Below are positions 22,963 through 32,594 of a stretch of DNA of 64,000 bases, one piece after another. The notes beneath the pieces are model-generated. The model was not told the DNA's origin and searched no databases. It saw only the letters and a program-made list of their open reading frames with translations. The stretch is from Phytophthora colocasiae (lineage: Eukaryota > Oomycota > Peronosporomycetes > Peronosporales > Peronosporaceae): NCBI GenBank assembly GCA_018806915.1, contig JAGKQI010000097.1, positions 895,204-959,203 of the forward strand, in the 5' to 3' direction. Numbering within the stretch: position 1 is the first letter of the stretch; each line of letters opens with the position of its first letter. The position numbers and the translations under genes were made by a program.

Positions 22963-24023
22963 CTAGTTCTCCAGCACAACGCGGTATCGAGCACGACCCT
23001 GACGAACCATATCGAGACCTTCGTTCGCCTTGCTCATGGGCAGTTTCTGGATCACAGGACGAACATTCTTCTCGGACGCGACCTTGAGCATGTCCTTGAC
23101 GTCCTGAATGCTACCAATGAAGCTTCCCATCCACTTAATTCCCTTGCCAACCACGAAGAACGGCAGGAACTTGGCTTCTCCATTTGGGACTGAAAGCTGG
23201 ACGAGCGTACCGCGCTTGCGGATCAACCCCAGGTACAAGTTGTAGGGCATATCAGGAGCGTCAGCCGTCAGCAGGAGCATATCGACCGATCCGGCCGCCT
23301 TCTTCTGGTCCTCCGGGTTGCTCAAATCGTAGAATTCTTCCGCTCCAAGACCTCGAATCTCCTTCTCCTTTGAGTTTGAGCGGGAGAATGCAACGGGCGT
23401 AGCACCGAACGCGCGGATGAACTGGATAGCCAAATGGCCCAAACCGCCGATACCGATCACACCCACGCGGTCACCCGCTTTGATCTTTTCGCGGTTCAAT
23501 GGGCCGAATACAGTAACTCCGGCACACAACAACGGCGCAGCTTCAGCCGACGGAATGTTTTCCGGGATTTTAAATGCGAAGTCGCTGTTTAAACGGATGT
23601 ACTCGGCATAACCACCGTACGTGGGGGTGCCGTCTTTGAATGAATGGTTGTACGTGAACACGATGTCGTCGCAGTAGGCGTCCTGACCTTCTGCACAGTC
23701 CCGACACTCGTGGTTCTGCTTGTTCAAACAGGCCCAAACCTGACAGCCGACGCCCACACGGTCGCCTACAGCCATGTTAGTGACGTTGGGGCCTGCCATG
23801 GTCACTTCTCCGATGATTTCATGACCGGCAATGACCGGGTAGTTAGTTGACCCCCAGCCACTGTCGATAGTGTGGACGTCCGTACCACATACACCACAGT
23901 GCGAGATTTTAATCTCAACGTCCGAGTCACCCAGAGGACGAGACGTGTACTGCCACGGCTCGACTTCACCCTTGGAGTCGAAGGCCGCATAGGCGTTGAT
24001 AGTTTTCGGATAGTAGAAGCCAT
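22963..24023 (-). CDS. cinnamyl-alcohol-dehydrogenase-like zinc alcohol dehydrogenase (frame break near start)
   Basis: This medium-chain dehydrogenase of the CAD/YahK type reduces aldehydes with NADPH. It has the catalytic-zinc segment CGVCGTDVH and GHEIIGEV, structural-zinc cysteines in HECRDCAEGQDAYC, and the Rossmann motif GIGGLGHLA. The conserved frame can be read back to codons for KTINAYAAFDSKGEVEPWQY, but an in-frame stop lies just beyond. The only sensible ATG (24023-24021) is one base out of frame, so a single-base loss between about 24008 and 24020 separates start and body. From the first downstream in-frame ATG (23805) the protein would lack the catalytic-zinc half. Either a recent null allele or a sequencing error. 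Confidence 0.82.
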
Positions 24024-24174
24024 TGATTCAATTGAAGACAAGTGAGTTGGAAGAAACCAAAGTGGAAATGAAAAGAGACTTGGTAAAGAGTGGAGAAGGC
24101 CATCGTAATCCAAACTGATGACGATTTCCTTTTCACTATGGAAACTCACAGATTATGAGTCGAACATACGTTTT

Positions 24175-26274
24175 TTACCTGTCGCTATAGTTCTTGAGTT
24201 CCTGTTTGCGTTTGTGTTCGTCCACCTTCTCTTTAACCACTCGGTCTACCAGTTTCTGGGTCACCATCACTTCATCCTGAGCATATACAATACTCTGCAT
24301 GTACAGCATCATCTTGGCAATCTCTCGGCCGCTCATACCCACTGTAATCTCTCCATACTGAGTCATGACTCTCGCATCCAATACTGGTAACGTACTGACG
24401 GATGCTTTGTCCATTTTCCCAGTCAGACTTGTACTTACAGGTGGAGCAGCAAGGTGAGCTACGTACTCGTTAAAGTACATTTGTAGTAGACGTACACGCT
24501 CTTTCTCCTCAGGTAAATCAAAGTGAAGAGCGTCGTCAATACGGTCGGTCACAGCTGTATCAAGGTCCTCGGGCCTATTTGTTGCCACTACCAAGAGGAA
24601 TTTCTTGGATTGAGTGCCAGTATGATACAGTAAAGCATTCAGGGCATTCCTCATGGCTTCACTCATATGGGTCTTTCGAGTAGCTCGACAGCCGAGAAAA
24701 GCTTCAGCTTCATCAATGAAGATGAGAACACCACGTGGAGACGAATTGGCCCATTTAAAGAGCGCATGAAGCTCCGTCACAGCGTCGGAACCTAATGGAC
24801 CCACGTCCCCACCACTTAGAATAGCGTAATCCATCCCAGAAGCTCTTGCAAGACGCTTAGCTACCATCGTTTTACCAGTTCCAGGAGGTCCGTAGAGCAG
24901 TAAATGTCGGTATGGAGCACCGTGAAGCATAGCGTTACGGGTAGACCTAGCGATTTCGAAGACACGAGTCTCTAAGGTACTACGGAGTACCACATCAGCC
25001 AATTCATCTTGGCCTTTAGCTGATTTCCGATGAAATAAAGCGCTAAGAAAGCCAAAAGCTCCAGAAGATCGAGACGTTTCTCGTACCAGAGACGGTTTCC
25101 CTAATCTCTGCTCGATGAGCTTCCCCACGATGCGAATGATCTCTCTACTGAGGTATATCCCAGCCGCAAGAGCCACAAATCCACCCACAAACTTGATGAG
25201 CTTCTCTTTATCCGCCAATAAAACGGAAATGCCTTGACCAAGGTTGTCAAAAGTAGCTTGAAGTGCCTGCATGAGCTTCACTCGGTCCGCTTCCAGTCGC
25301 TGGTGGAGCTGAGCCATCTCGATGTCCTGATTCGCTCGTTGTTGTCGGATCCGACCTTCCACATCGATCGCTGCCTTCTCTAACGTGGTGTTCTGCTCCA
25401 ACAGAGCTCGAGTATGATCTGCTGCCAGTTGTTTCTCTTTCAAAACCTCCTCCGTCTCTCTTCTCGTTCTTTCAAGACGGATATTAGATTCTTCTTGAAG
25501 CTGAACGAGATCTCGGTTCTGATCTCTGCGTACCAAGTTCTCTTCTTTCATTCTCTCTTTCTCTAACGAGTGCCTCTCGTTCTCCACTTGAAGTTCATGG
25601 TCTCGTTTCAAGTCCAGCGTCTTCCGTTCTTCTTCTCCACGAACTTTCACTTCTTCAATAAGCTTCTCCGCCTTTGCAACTTGCGCTTCTGCAATCAATC
25701 TCCTCTGTACAAGCTGCGCACTTGCTTCCTGCTCCAGATACTCCTGTAATTCTTTGATCTTCTCTTGCTGAACGACTGTCAGTTGTCGAAGTCCGAAAAT
25801 CTCTTCTTCTTGACGTTTGAAATCAAGTAGAAGCTGCTGAGTAGCTCCCAAATTGTGCATATACAGTGCATCCTTGTCCACTACATGGAAATCCTGTAAC
25901 ATGACCTTCCCACGACCTTGTCGATCGAAGACAAAGCGTTCAGGGAGTACCTGCACGATTTCGGGGGCTAAAGCTTTCAACTCCGGCCCTAGAACCCCTA
26001 ATAAGGTGCTACGACCTTCGACCGAGTCGTATTTGAACTCGTATCTCTTCAACGTCAATTTCCCGAGCAATTCGAGACTTTCCGAAACATTAGCGTTCTG
26101 AATGTTCTGTAAAGCGTCCTGGTACTGTTCCACCGTCACATTGGACGTAAATCCTCCCAATTTACGTGAATTTCGGATCGAATGACGACCAGATAAACCG
26201 ACAGACGATAACACTGCAACAATGAAGAGAAACAATAGCATACGTGGCCAAAGAGAGCTATAGGGTCTTGTCAT
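24175..26274 (-). CDS. ATAD3-like AAA+ ATPase with N-terminal signal-like segment
   Basis: This intronless gene encodes 699 residues. Residues 10-28 are strongly hydrophobic after a basic start (MTRPYSSLWPRMLLFLFIVA), like a signal peptide or anchor. Residues about 150-345 form a long charged coiled coil, 360-380 a second membrane segment (KFVGGFVALAAGIYLS), and 425-690 an AAA domain with Walker A GPPGTGKT (462-469) and Walker B VLIFIDEAE (516-524). The coiled coil, membrane segment and AAA order is that of ATAD3, a mitochondrial inner-membrane ATPase contacting nucleoids and ER. Family ATAD3 proteins are usually near 600 residues without a cleavable-type leader, so the N-terminus is unusual. 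It is divergent from the MIF-like gene across about 310 bp. Confidence 0.85.
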   Translation of the reverse strand: MTRPYSSLWPRMLLFLFIVAVLSSVGLSGRHSIRNSRKLGGFTSNVTVEQYQDALQNIQNANVSESLELLGKLTLKRYEFKYDSVEGRSTLLGVLGPELKALAPEIVQVLPERFVFDRQGRGKVMLQDFHVVDKDALYMHNLGATQQLLLDFKRQEEEIFGLRQLTVVQQEKIKELQEYLEQEASAQLVQRRLIAEAQVAKAEKLIEEVKVRGEEERKTLDLKRDHELQVENERHSLEKERMKEENLVRRDQNRDLVQLQEESNIRLERTRRETEEVLKEKQLAADHTRALLEQNTTLEKAAIDVEGRIRQQRANQDIEMAQLHQRLEADRVKLMQALQATFDNLGQGISVLLADKEKLIKFVGGFVALAAGIYLSREIIRIVGKLIEQRLGKPSLVRETSRSSGAFGFLSALFHRKSAKGQDELADVVLRSTLETRVFEIARSTRNAMLHGAPYRHLLLYGPPGTGKTMVAKRLARASGMDYAILSGGDVGPLGSDAVTELHALFKWANSSPRGVLIFIDEAEAFLGCRATRKTHMSEAMRNALNALLYHTGTQSKKFLLVVATNRPEDLDTAVTDRIDDALHFDLPEEKERVRLLQMYFNEYVAHLAAPPVSTSLTGKMDKASVSTLPVLDARVMTQYGEITVGMSGREIAKMMLYMQSIVYAQDEVMVTQKLVDRVVKEKVDEHKRKQELKNYSDR

Positions 26275-26586
26275 GACGATGAGGTATGGATACTTTTCGG
26301 AAAATGACCTTTTGAAAGATACGATTATGAATAGGTACTGTTTTTTAATAGGTATTTAAAATAGGCACTATAGGCCCGTGTTCTGATTGGTCAGCGGAAA
26401 CCTTCATAAGCATCACTGGAGTCAAAGTTTATATATTTAAACTAATTCAAAATAGAAGGTTTTCCAAACTGTACTCGTAATCCGGAGTTCACCGTAAGCT
26501 TTCAATGCTGCACCAGAGAAGAAGTTGATAGCGCATTCTTGAATTTTCCTTCATCTTCACCTCAAGATTTTTTTCTACTTTCGATC
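26275..26586. promoter_or_regulatory. shared promoter region between ATAD3-like and MIF-like genes
   Basis: This short divergent intergenic region holds a CCAAT-type box (ATTGG near 26384). A stretch at 26531-26547 (GCGCATTCTTGAATTTT) resembles the oomycete initiator/flanking-region core (GCTCATTYYNCAWTTT). It lies about 50 bases before the MIF-like ATG, a usual oomycete spacing. Assignment is by pattern only. Confidence 0.5.
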
Positions 26587-27009
26587 ATGCCGTACGCTCG
26601 CATCACCAGCAACATCGCTAAGGACAGTGTGGACGTTGTTGCTGCTAGCAACGCCATTGCGAAGACACTGAACGAGGCGTGGGGCGTCCCAGCACCGTTC
26701 ATGATGGTGGAGATGAACTTGGGAACGTCCATTGTGTTCAATTTCAACGACGAGGTATGGAATAGATCTGACTTGAATACCTTTTTAGATTTGACGAACT
26801 TGTTGTTATAGCCGGCTGCGTACGTTCACGCACGTACAATTGGTAACATCGACGCCGAGCACAACCCCAAGACGATCGAACTCCTTACCAAGACCGTGTC
26901 CGAACAGCTCAAAGTCCCAGCCGCCCGCGTGTACGTTGTGCTGGAAGACATCAAGGTCGGCAATTGGGGCTCCAACGGGGTAACTGTCATCCCTCCTACC
27001 AAGCACTAG
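26587..27009 (+). CDS. MIF/D-dopachrome tautomerase-like protein
   Basis: Two exons, 26587-26754 and 26812-27009, with a 57-bp intron (GTATGG ... GTTATAG), encode 121 residues, close to the 115 usual for the family. The protein starts Met-Pro, so processing would expose the N-terminal proline that is the catalytic base in tautomerases. Later family features are an alanine/valine-rich strand (AAYVHARTIGNID) and the C-terminal block RVYVVLEDIKVGNWGSNG. It has no signal peptide. In animals MIF is a cytokine; in microbes and plants the role is unclear, and secretion by non-classical routes is possible. The intron is placed so the frame continues exactly. Confidence 0.85.
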
Positions 27010-27266
27010 AACACAGATGAGACTGAGACTAATGCACTGCAATACAAGTTGTGTTGCAGTTCATCGTTTGTTATCCTGAATTTTGTGCCTTCATAATCAA
27101 CAACTCCCCGTAAACAACTTAGCTCTATTACTGTACAGGTAGTTAGCGGTATGGCGGACCAGAACTTGACTCAGGTTCTGGTCTACCCTAACGTTTGAAA
27201 AGGGCGTGCTTTGCATTTTCTAACTGCGTGGTATTATCCGGATTGCTGCCAAATGAACAATTGATC

Positions 27267-28644
27267 ATGAGTGACAACTCGCTACTTGAGAGCCACAACG
27301 TGTCGCTCTCGGACGTGTTCGCGTTCATCGAGACCTTCGACAGCGACAGCGAACTGACAGTCAATACGACGTCCAGTGATGACGACTCGAACTCCTTAGG
27401 TTTGACGGAGTCAGCTACGCAGTCAACGTCGAGTAATTCCAGCAACACTGTAATCAGGAAGAAAAAGAGGAAAGCTCGACAACCGGGTCAAATTGCGCAA
27501 TCGACCAAGTTCCAACGCCAGAAACGTCAACTGATCCTTGTTTTACGGCAGCAAGTTCTTGAATTGACCGGTCAACTGAAAGTTCTGAAGCGTACCCGTC
27601 AACTGACAGACGTACAAGCAGTACAAGGTCCACAGAATCCTCAGCAGTTTGCATCTGTGTGGGAAGACCTTGCAGTCGTACAGATCCAAGAACGACAGCG
27701 ATCAGAGCAAACGAATCGAAAATTAAAGGCGATGCTGGCTCGACAGAAAAAGCTGGAGCTGTCGCTGTCCAAACTGCTTGGTCGGAAGGAAGTAATGGAG
27801 GTATGTGTCGTTTTCTAGCTTGATTTTCAACTTGTATCGCAACATTTTATGCTGGTTTTCAGGGAATGGAGCTGCTCTGTCGACTTGAGCCTATGGCTCA
27901 CGTCATCACATCGACAGAATTCAAGATTGATCTGACTGATGTAGTTCTGGCTGAGCTGGAGATGACGATAGCGACGTTGTACATGAAAACGGACTCGATG
28001 TTTCCGCCACTACAAGGCCAACCGGTGGTCTCGTTCTCCACGAAGGACAAGACCGAGGACCCTTTGGGAACATACATCGAGATAATGACAACCACGCCCA
28101 TGGCATGTCCACTACACGTTGCTGCCGAGATTCTGTGGGAAGGAACGTCTCAAGGCTCCAATGATCCGGAAAAAGTCCCTCAAAGCGTACGTGCACTGAG
28201 GATTTATGATTCTTGCACTAGCCTAACATGAATTTCTATTTCTAACAGATGCGAGCGAAATGTTACAATACACTCGCGAGAAGCTGCAAGCTCGACATGT
28301 TCAACACCGTCCGCATCGATGGGCTCAACTACGTGCGAAGATATTTCGACGCGAATCGGATTGTCCTTGTCAGCACAGCAACTTGGTTCCTACCAGCTAA
28401 AGGGGTTCGTTTCCAGGATAATATCTGGACTATCGTGACTCCCTCTCCTGTCGATCCCAGGAACTCTTCAGTTGTCCAAAGCTTCTGCCAGTTTGGAGCC
28501 TATACCTCTGGATTGACAAAGGAGGATATCGCACCTGCACAAGAATATGTTCGAGCTTCGATTGGTTCAAAGCTCCGTCAGCTTCAAGAGAGACAACAGA
28601 AGTATCTATTGCAGCACGGAGAAGCTCAAATTGCTGTATGCTAA
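27267..28644 (+). CDS. M96 mating-specific-family-like protein (basic coiled coil plus START-like domain)
   Basis: Three exons, 27267-27800, 27863-28186 and 28249-28644, with two 62-bp introns (GTATGT..TTTCAG and GTACGT..AACAG) in phase 0, encode about 417 residues. The N-terminus is acidic and serine rich. A basic patch (RKKKRKARQPGQ, near 70-80) is followed by a Gln/Leu-rich coiled coil, bZIP-like in layout. The C-terminal 230 residues resemble the START-like half of oomycete M96-type proteins (recalled family, many of unknown role). The ATG used is the first in frame; an upstream TTG frame extension is not needed. Confidence 0.7.
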
Positions 28645-28725
28645 TAAATTTCGAAGAGGAGACATTATCCAAGGACTCGCTCACGTATTATCTGTGTATT
28701 TAACACCTTACTGGTTGCTCATACT

Positions 28726-29025
28726 CTAGTAATTAGCCTGGTTGCGAAGGCGTCGAGTGGTGTTGGTTTTCTTCTCCCAGAAGAAGAACGTTCGTTTGAA
28801 CCAAGCCTTGAATTTCGACCACATCTCGCTGCGTTTATCAGTGCCCCCATTGGTGGAAGGTCCACCGACAGCCCTTTCTTCTTGGTTGGCGTCCAGCAAT
28901 TGGCGAGAAGTTGTCTGCGTCACACCGTTATCGTCATTGGCAGTGCTTGTGAGAGCGTCGGATACAGTGATAAAGGCGATTCCAACAGCGAAAATGCACA
29001 CAAATAGTGCGTTAGTGAGTCGCAT
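28726..29025 (-). CDS. RxLR-type secreted effector, paralogue 1 (99 aa)
   Basis: A signal peptide (MRLTNALFVCIFAVGIAFIT) is followed by SRQLL, a variant of the RxLR host-targeting motif, and QEER about nine residues later. The short C-terminus carries FKAWFKRTFFFWEKK and RRLRNQ. This layout is typical of Phytophthora RxLR effectors, which are secreted into plant cells and act on host immunity; the target of this one is unknown. It is the best-preserved member with 30302-30604. The start is the ATG directly before the signal peptide, although the frame is open further upstream. No WY-domain is evident. Confidence 0.85.
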   Translation of the reverse strand: MRLTNALFVCIFAVGIAFITVSDALTSTANDDNGVTQTTSRQLLDANQEERAVGGPSTNGGTDKRSEMWSKFKAWFKRTFFFWEKKTNTTRRLRNQANY

Positions 29026-29637
29026 TGACTCGGATCCCGTCGAGTGAGCTGAAGAAGGAGGAATTGAAACTGCTTCCGACTCGCTTATCTTTCCGAGACA
29101 GATACGAAAGCCAGACTCACCATCTCCAGAGTAATCTCGTAATCCTACAAACCACATACATGTACTAAAGTAATCCATGTACCGGCACCGTACTCGGAGA
29201 ACCATCAAGACAGTGTTACTGATCGTTAAGCTTTGTCGCCACTGGATAGAAAAAGCGATAAAACGATGAGGGGGATGGAGATGCCTGTGGAGTACGAAGG
29301 AAATTTTTAGTAAAGTGAATACTCCGGTAGATATGGAGAGGCTAGGCTAGTGGTATCGTTTTATTAAGATGTTGTTCGTCAATGTTATTGATGGCATTTC
29401 GTTGGCCACAAACAATGAAAATATGTTGCGAGAGACGCAAATTTCAGCTCCGCAAGACGGAGGTGAAGGTGCCACTCAGAAATGACAATTGTGCAGCCAT
29501 TTCCAGCCAAGAAACTAAAAATCGTTCTCCGAAACTGAAATGCCATCCAGCTATCACTATTATTGTGCGTTAGACAAACACTATTGATCCTCGTACTCTT
29601 TTTCATCCGGATTGCGAAGGCGTCGGGAGGTTCTCGA

Positions 29638-29878
29638 TTATTTCTTCTCTCCGAAGCTGAACGTTGTTTTGAACCAAGCCTTGAACAGCTTCCACAACTG
29701 GCTGCGTTTATCCGTTCCTCCGTCCAGTGGAGATCCACCGTGGGCCTTCTTGGTTGATGTCCAGTAAATGGCGAGTACTTCTGTTCTTCTTGTTGTTAGT
29801 CATTGAGATGGCATCGGATACAGCGATGAAAGCGACTATCACAGTAAAAATCCACAATAATTTGGTAGGGACTCTCAA
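29638..29878 (-). pseudogene. RxLR-type effector paralogue 2, broken
   Basis: The reading resembles paralogue 1: a signal-peptide-like segment with SDAI, then TRHLL and a shortened NQEG where NQEER stands in the paralogues, then after a frame change FKAWFKTTF. Three lesions are visible: the start codon position reads TTG (29878-29876), bases are lost across the EER region, and the frame shifts at the same place. It sits in the cluster in the same orientation as its paralogues. Confidence 0.72.
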
Positions 29879-30136
29879 TGCCTAGATTCCAGGCAGTACC
29901 GAGTCGGAGAAAGAAGCTTTAGAACTGTTTCAGGCATGGATTGTGCAAGCGAAATCTACCGGGTCATGTACTACAAGCGTGACAAATACACTTGTCAGAG
30001 TTTCCTTGTTTACCACACCAATAGTTCAATCTAAGACGAGATGTCTTCAAGCCACCAGCTAATACTTTTTCTGTTTACGACTGCATCTCGTAAAATTCTG
30101 GTGAAAATTAAACAACGCATTGTAGTAGAATCTTCA

Positions 30137-30226
30137 TCAAGTTATAGCCAACGTCGAGCACGTTGTGAGTGCCGAAATTGAGCTCAGCAAGACGATGATG
30201 AAGGCGACGGTAAAATATGCTTCCAT
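30137..30226 (-). CDS. possible micro-ORF with signal-peptide-like sequence (29 aa)
   Basis: The small frame MEAYFTVAFIIVLLSSISAL runs to a stop after 29 residues and looks like a bare signal peptide. It lies between two effector paralogues on the same strand, so it may be the remnant of another secreted gene that lost its body. It could equally be chance. Confidence 0.25.
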   Translation of the reverse strand: MEAYFTVAFIIVLLSSISALTTCSTLAIT

Positions 30227-30301
30227 TTCTAACCGAACAACCAGTAACTTGGCATTGTGGCTTGATTTCTCCGATCAGAGGTCTCGTGTGTGACGACAGC
30301 T

Positions 30302-30604
30302 CTACTGACCTCCCACATTCTCGTACTCAGCCTGACTGCGAAGGTGTCGAGAAGCTTCAGCCTTCTTCCAGAAGTAGAAATTTCGTTTAAACCAAGCCTT
30401 GAAGTTCGTCCACACTTGGCCGCGTTCGTCAATGCCTCCATTGGTCGAAGGTCCGCCAACACGTCGTTCCTCTTGATTGTTCTCCAGCAAATGACGAGAA
30501 CTCGTCTGCATGATGCCATTCTGATCATAGGCGGTCGTGATAGCGTCGGATACAATTGCAAAGACGATCACTGCTGCAAAAACGCACAGTCGTGTGACTC
30601 GCAT
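30302..30604 (-). CDS. RxLR-type secreted effector, paralogue 3 (100 aa)
   Basis: A signal peptide (MRVTRLCVFAAVIVFAIVSDA) is followed by SSRHLL (RxLL variant of RxLR) and NQEERRVGG, then the family C-terminus FKAWFKRNFYFWKK and SRHLRSQ. It is clearly a paralogue of 28726-29025, sharing GGPSTNGG after the EER. The intact frame, signal peptide and motifs suggest a working effector; the host target is unknown. Confidence 0.86.
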   Translation of the reverse strand: MRVTRLCVFAAVIVFAIVSDAITTAYDQNGIMQTSSRHLLENNQEERRVGGPSTNGGIDERGQVWTNFKAWFKRNFYFWKKAEASRHLRSQAEYENVGGQ

Positions 30605-30809
30605 TGACTCTCAACTAAAACAGTCAAGCAAGTAAGAGAAGGGAGTTCTGGAACTGAACCAGGTCCTTATCGAGACATGTTACGTGTTTACGGCGTTGAT
30701 TCCCGTAATGAACTAAAACAAAAGATCGAAATGAAGACAATACATTCACAGCATCCATGTTTTATTTGTCTCGACAACGTCATACACCAGTCTTGCACTC
30801 TGGTTAAGT

Positions 30810-31151
30810 TTAATGGCGAAGCCGACGTGTCGATTTGTCGGGCTTGTCGTTCCCAAAGGAGAATGTGCGCTTAAACCACCATTTGAACCAAGCCTTGAAA
30901 TTCTTCCACACGTGGTTGTTACTCTGGGCATTTCCCTGGCCAGTTGGAGACTCAACATAAGTACGTCTCTCTTCTTGGTCTGCGGTGGGTTCCTGTGTTG
31001 GACAACCAGCAATTGGTAGAGTCTCAGCTACATTTTGGTTGGAACTAGCAATGATTGTGTCTGTGGAAGGTTTCCTGGAAGCAAAGATTAAACTCTTTGG
31101 GTGATCGAGATAGAATTTGTCTTTCATATAATTCGTTTGAGCGTCTCCCAC
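30810..31151 (-). CDS. divergent effector-family protein without signal peptide or RxLR (113 aa)
   Basis: The C-terminal half matches the family: ADQEERRTYVES, then NFKAWFKWWFKRTFSFG with a duplicated FK-WF unit, and STRRLRH at the end. The N-terminal half (MGDAQTNYMKDKFYLDHPKS...) has no signal peptide and no RxLR-like motif. Either the original 5' part was replaced, it lies in an unseen upstream exon, or this is a decaying copy still open by chance. Confidence 0.5.
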   Translation of the reverse strand: MGDAQTNYMKDKFYLDHPKSLIFASRKPSTDTIIASSNQNVAETLPIAGCPTQEPTADQEERRTYVESPTGQGNAQSNNHVWKNFKAWFKWWFKRTFSFGNDKPDKSTRRLRH

Positions 31152-31680
31152 AAATTTTCCTTCCTGGAATTACCCGCAAGTAGAAACCCGGTAGACCCAG
31201 ACACTGAAAGAATAATAAACTTCTCGTTTTCTAACTAAAATTTATGAGATGAATCGCCTGAAAAAATGAAGCCAAAACCTACCGGTGTTCAGGAGATGGA
31301 TTGAAATTGAGTTGTCGAAGGGTTTCAACAACTACATCCCTTTCATTGCCAATATCAATGGCAGTAGATGAATTAGCAATGTCTGCGAAAGGAAGCGCCG
31401 TAAACTTAAGGCCTAGGTGTTTTGGTTTCTTCCTAAAAAAGAGCAAGGTTTCCCTAATTTGAAGAGTAATTTTTCCCAGCACTTGTACACACACTGACCG
31501 GCATACTCACCTACACTTGAAATGTATGAAATTGTTATTCAACTTTGTCAATGCTTGTCATTAAACAAATATTTTCAATGCGTCAAGCTGCCCGTTACAC
31601 TTCCATCACTTCTGATCTCCTGTGGTCTTTGGTCTTGTATTTAGCCTGGCTGGAACCCGTCAAGAGGCTTCCATTTTCTT
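31152..31680. other. spacer inside the effector cluster
   Basis: No gene is supported. Open frames here are short and show neither a signal peptide nor effector motifs. Confidence 0.45.
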
Positions 31681-31908
31681 CTACTCCCAGAAGAAGAACG
31701 TTCGTTTAAACCAAGCCCTGAATCTCGCTGCTGCGTCTATCAAGGCCTCCGTTGGTCGAAGGTCCACCGATTCGGTCTCTTTCCTCTTGGTCAGAGCGCA
31801 ACAGACGGCGGGAGCTCTTCTGGATAGCATCGCTATCGTCTCTGCAGTCGTCATCATGGTGTCGATTACCACAGCAAAAATGCACAATAGGGTGTTAGCG
31901 AGTCGCAT
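31681..31908 (-). pseudogene. RxLR-type effector paralogue 5 with out-of-frame RxLR-EER block
   Basis: The N-terminus (MRLANTLLCIFAVVIDTMMT) is a signal peptide and the C-terminus (FRAWFKRTFFFWE) is that of the family, both in one frame. The middle, however, encodes an RxLL and EER block only in another frame, so two frame changes flank it (near 31835 and 31735). The frame then stops at 31681, earlier than in paralogues. The protein as written would lack the host-targeting motif. Confidence 0.72.
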
Positions 31909-32167
31909 TGGCTTTCGATTCGTAGTGGCAGAGTTTTGGGGAACACAAGGGGATTGTGATTCACTACTGTGAATCTCAATTTCTTTTTATCGTTTCTATT
32001 TGGTCCTGTACTTACTGACGTAATGTAAAACGGTTTTACTTCTCTCGATGGCTAGCATCAGAAAAAGGAGTTTAGAAATGGCCCACAAGTGAAATCACAA
32101 ACAAATTAAGTCTTAAATGTAACTTCATTTCAGTCGCTCGAGACTAGAAGTGTCGGCTGTAGCTCGT

Positions 32168-32392
32168 TCACTGCCAGAAGAAGAATGTACGCCTGAACCA
32201 ATCCTTGAAATTCTTCATCGCGTGTTTCTTGCCCGAGTCAGTTCCACCATTCATCGAGGGTACATGAACTCTTCTTTCTTCTTGGTCAGCTGTTAAGTCC
32301 GACCCAATCTGGTAAGTCTTGGTATTGTCTGATGCAGCGACCAAAGCGATCACAATGGTAAAGATGCACAGTAGAATAGTTGTGCGCTGCAT
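32168..32392 (-). CDS. small secreted EER protein of the effector family (74 aa)
   Basis: A signal peptide (MQRTTILLCIFTIVIALVAAS) is followed directly by TADQEERRVHVPSMNGGTD and NFKDWFRRTFFFWQ. The EER and C-terminal motif are conserved but no RxLR-like motif precedes EER. Effectors with EER alone are known in oomycetes. It is shorter than paralogues 1 and 3, stopping right after FFFWQ. Confidence 0.72.
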   Translation of the reverse strand: MQRTTILLCIFTIVIALVAASDNTKTYQIGSDLTADQEERRVHVPSMNGGTDSGKKHAMKNFKDWFRRTFFFWQ

Positions 32393-32594
32393 TGGTGAAG
32401 AAGGAAGCGACTGGTTTGGAGAGCCGAAATTGAAAAGTGTATAAAGGGATTTCCCCAGAGGACCGCATAGAAGTTTACGATCCTACTTGGACAGGTAGTG
32501 TGCATGTACAACATGTACTGGGAGTGACGTACACTGTACATCACTTATATAGTACTAGTGTATGTAAACAAGGATTATGTCTACACCAACGGTA

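Noticed and set aside
23802..24149. Minus frame starting MSFHSEKEIVISLD over the ADH 5' end
   Set aside because: It is the out-of-frame reading of the ADH N-terminus; the ADH frame has the zinc motifs.
28726..29208. Longer frame of effector paralogue 1 starting at 29208
   Set aside because: The signal peptide begins only at the ATG at 29025, and paralogues start there too.
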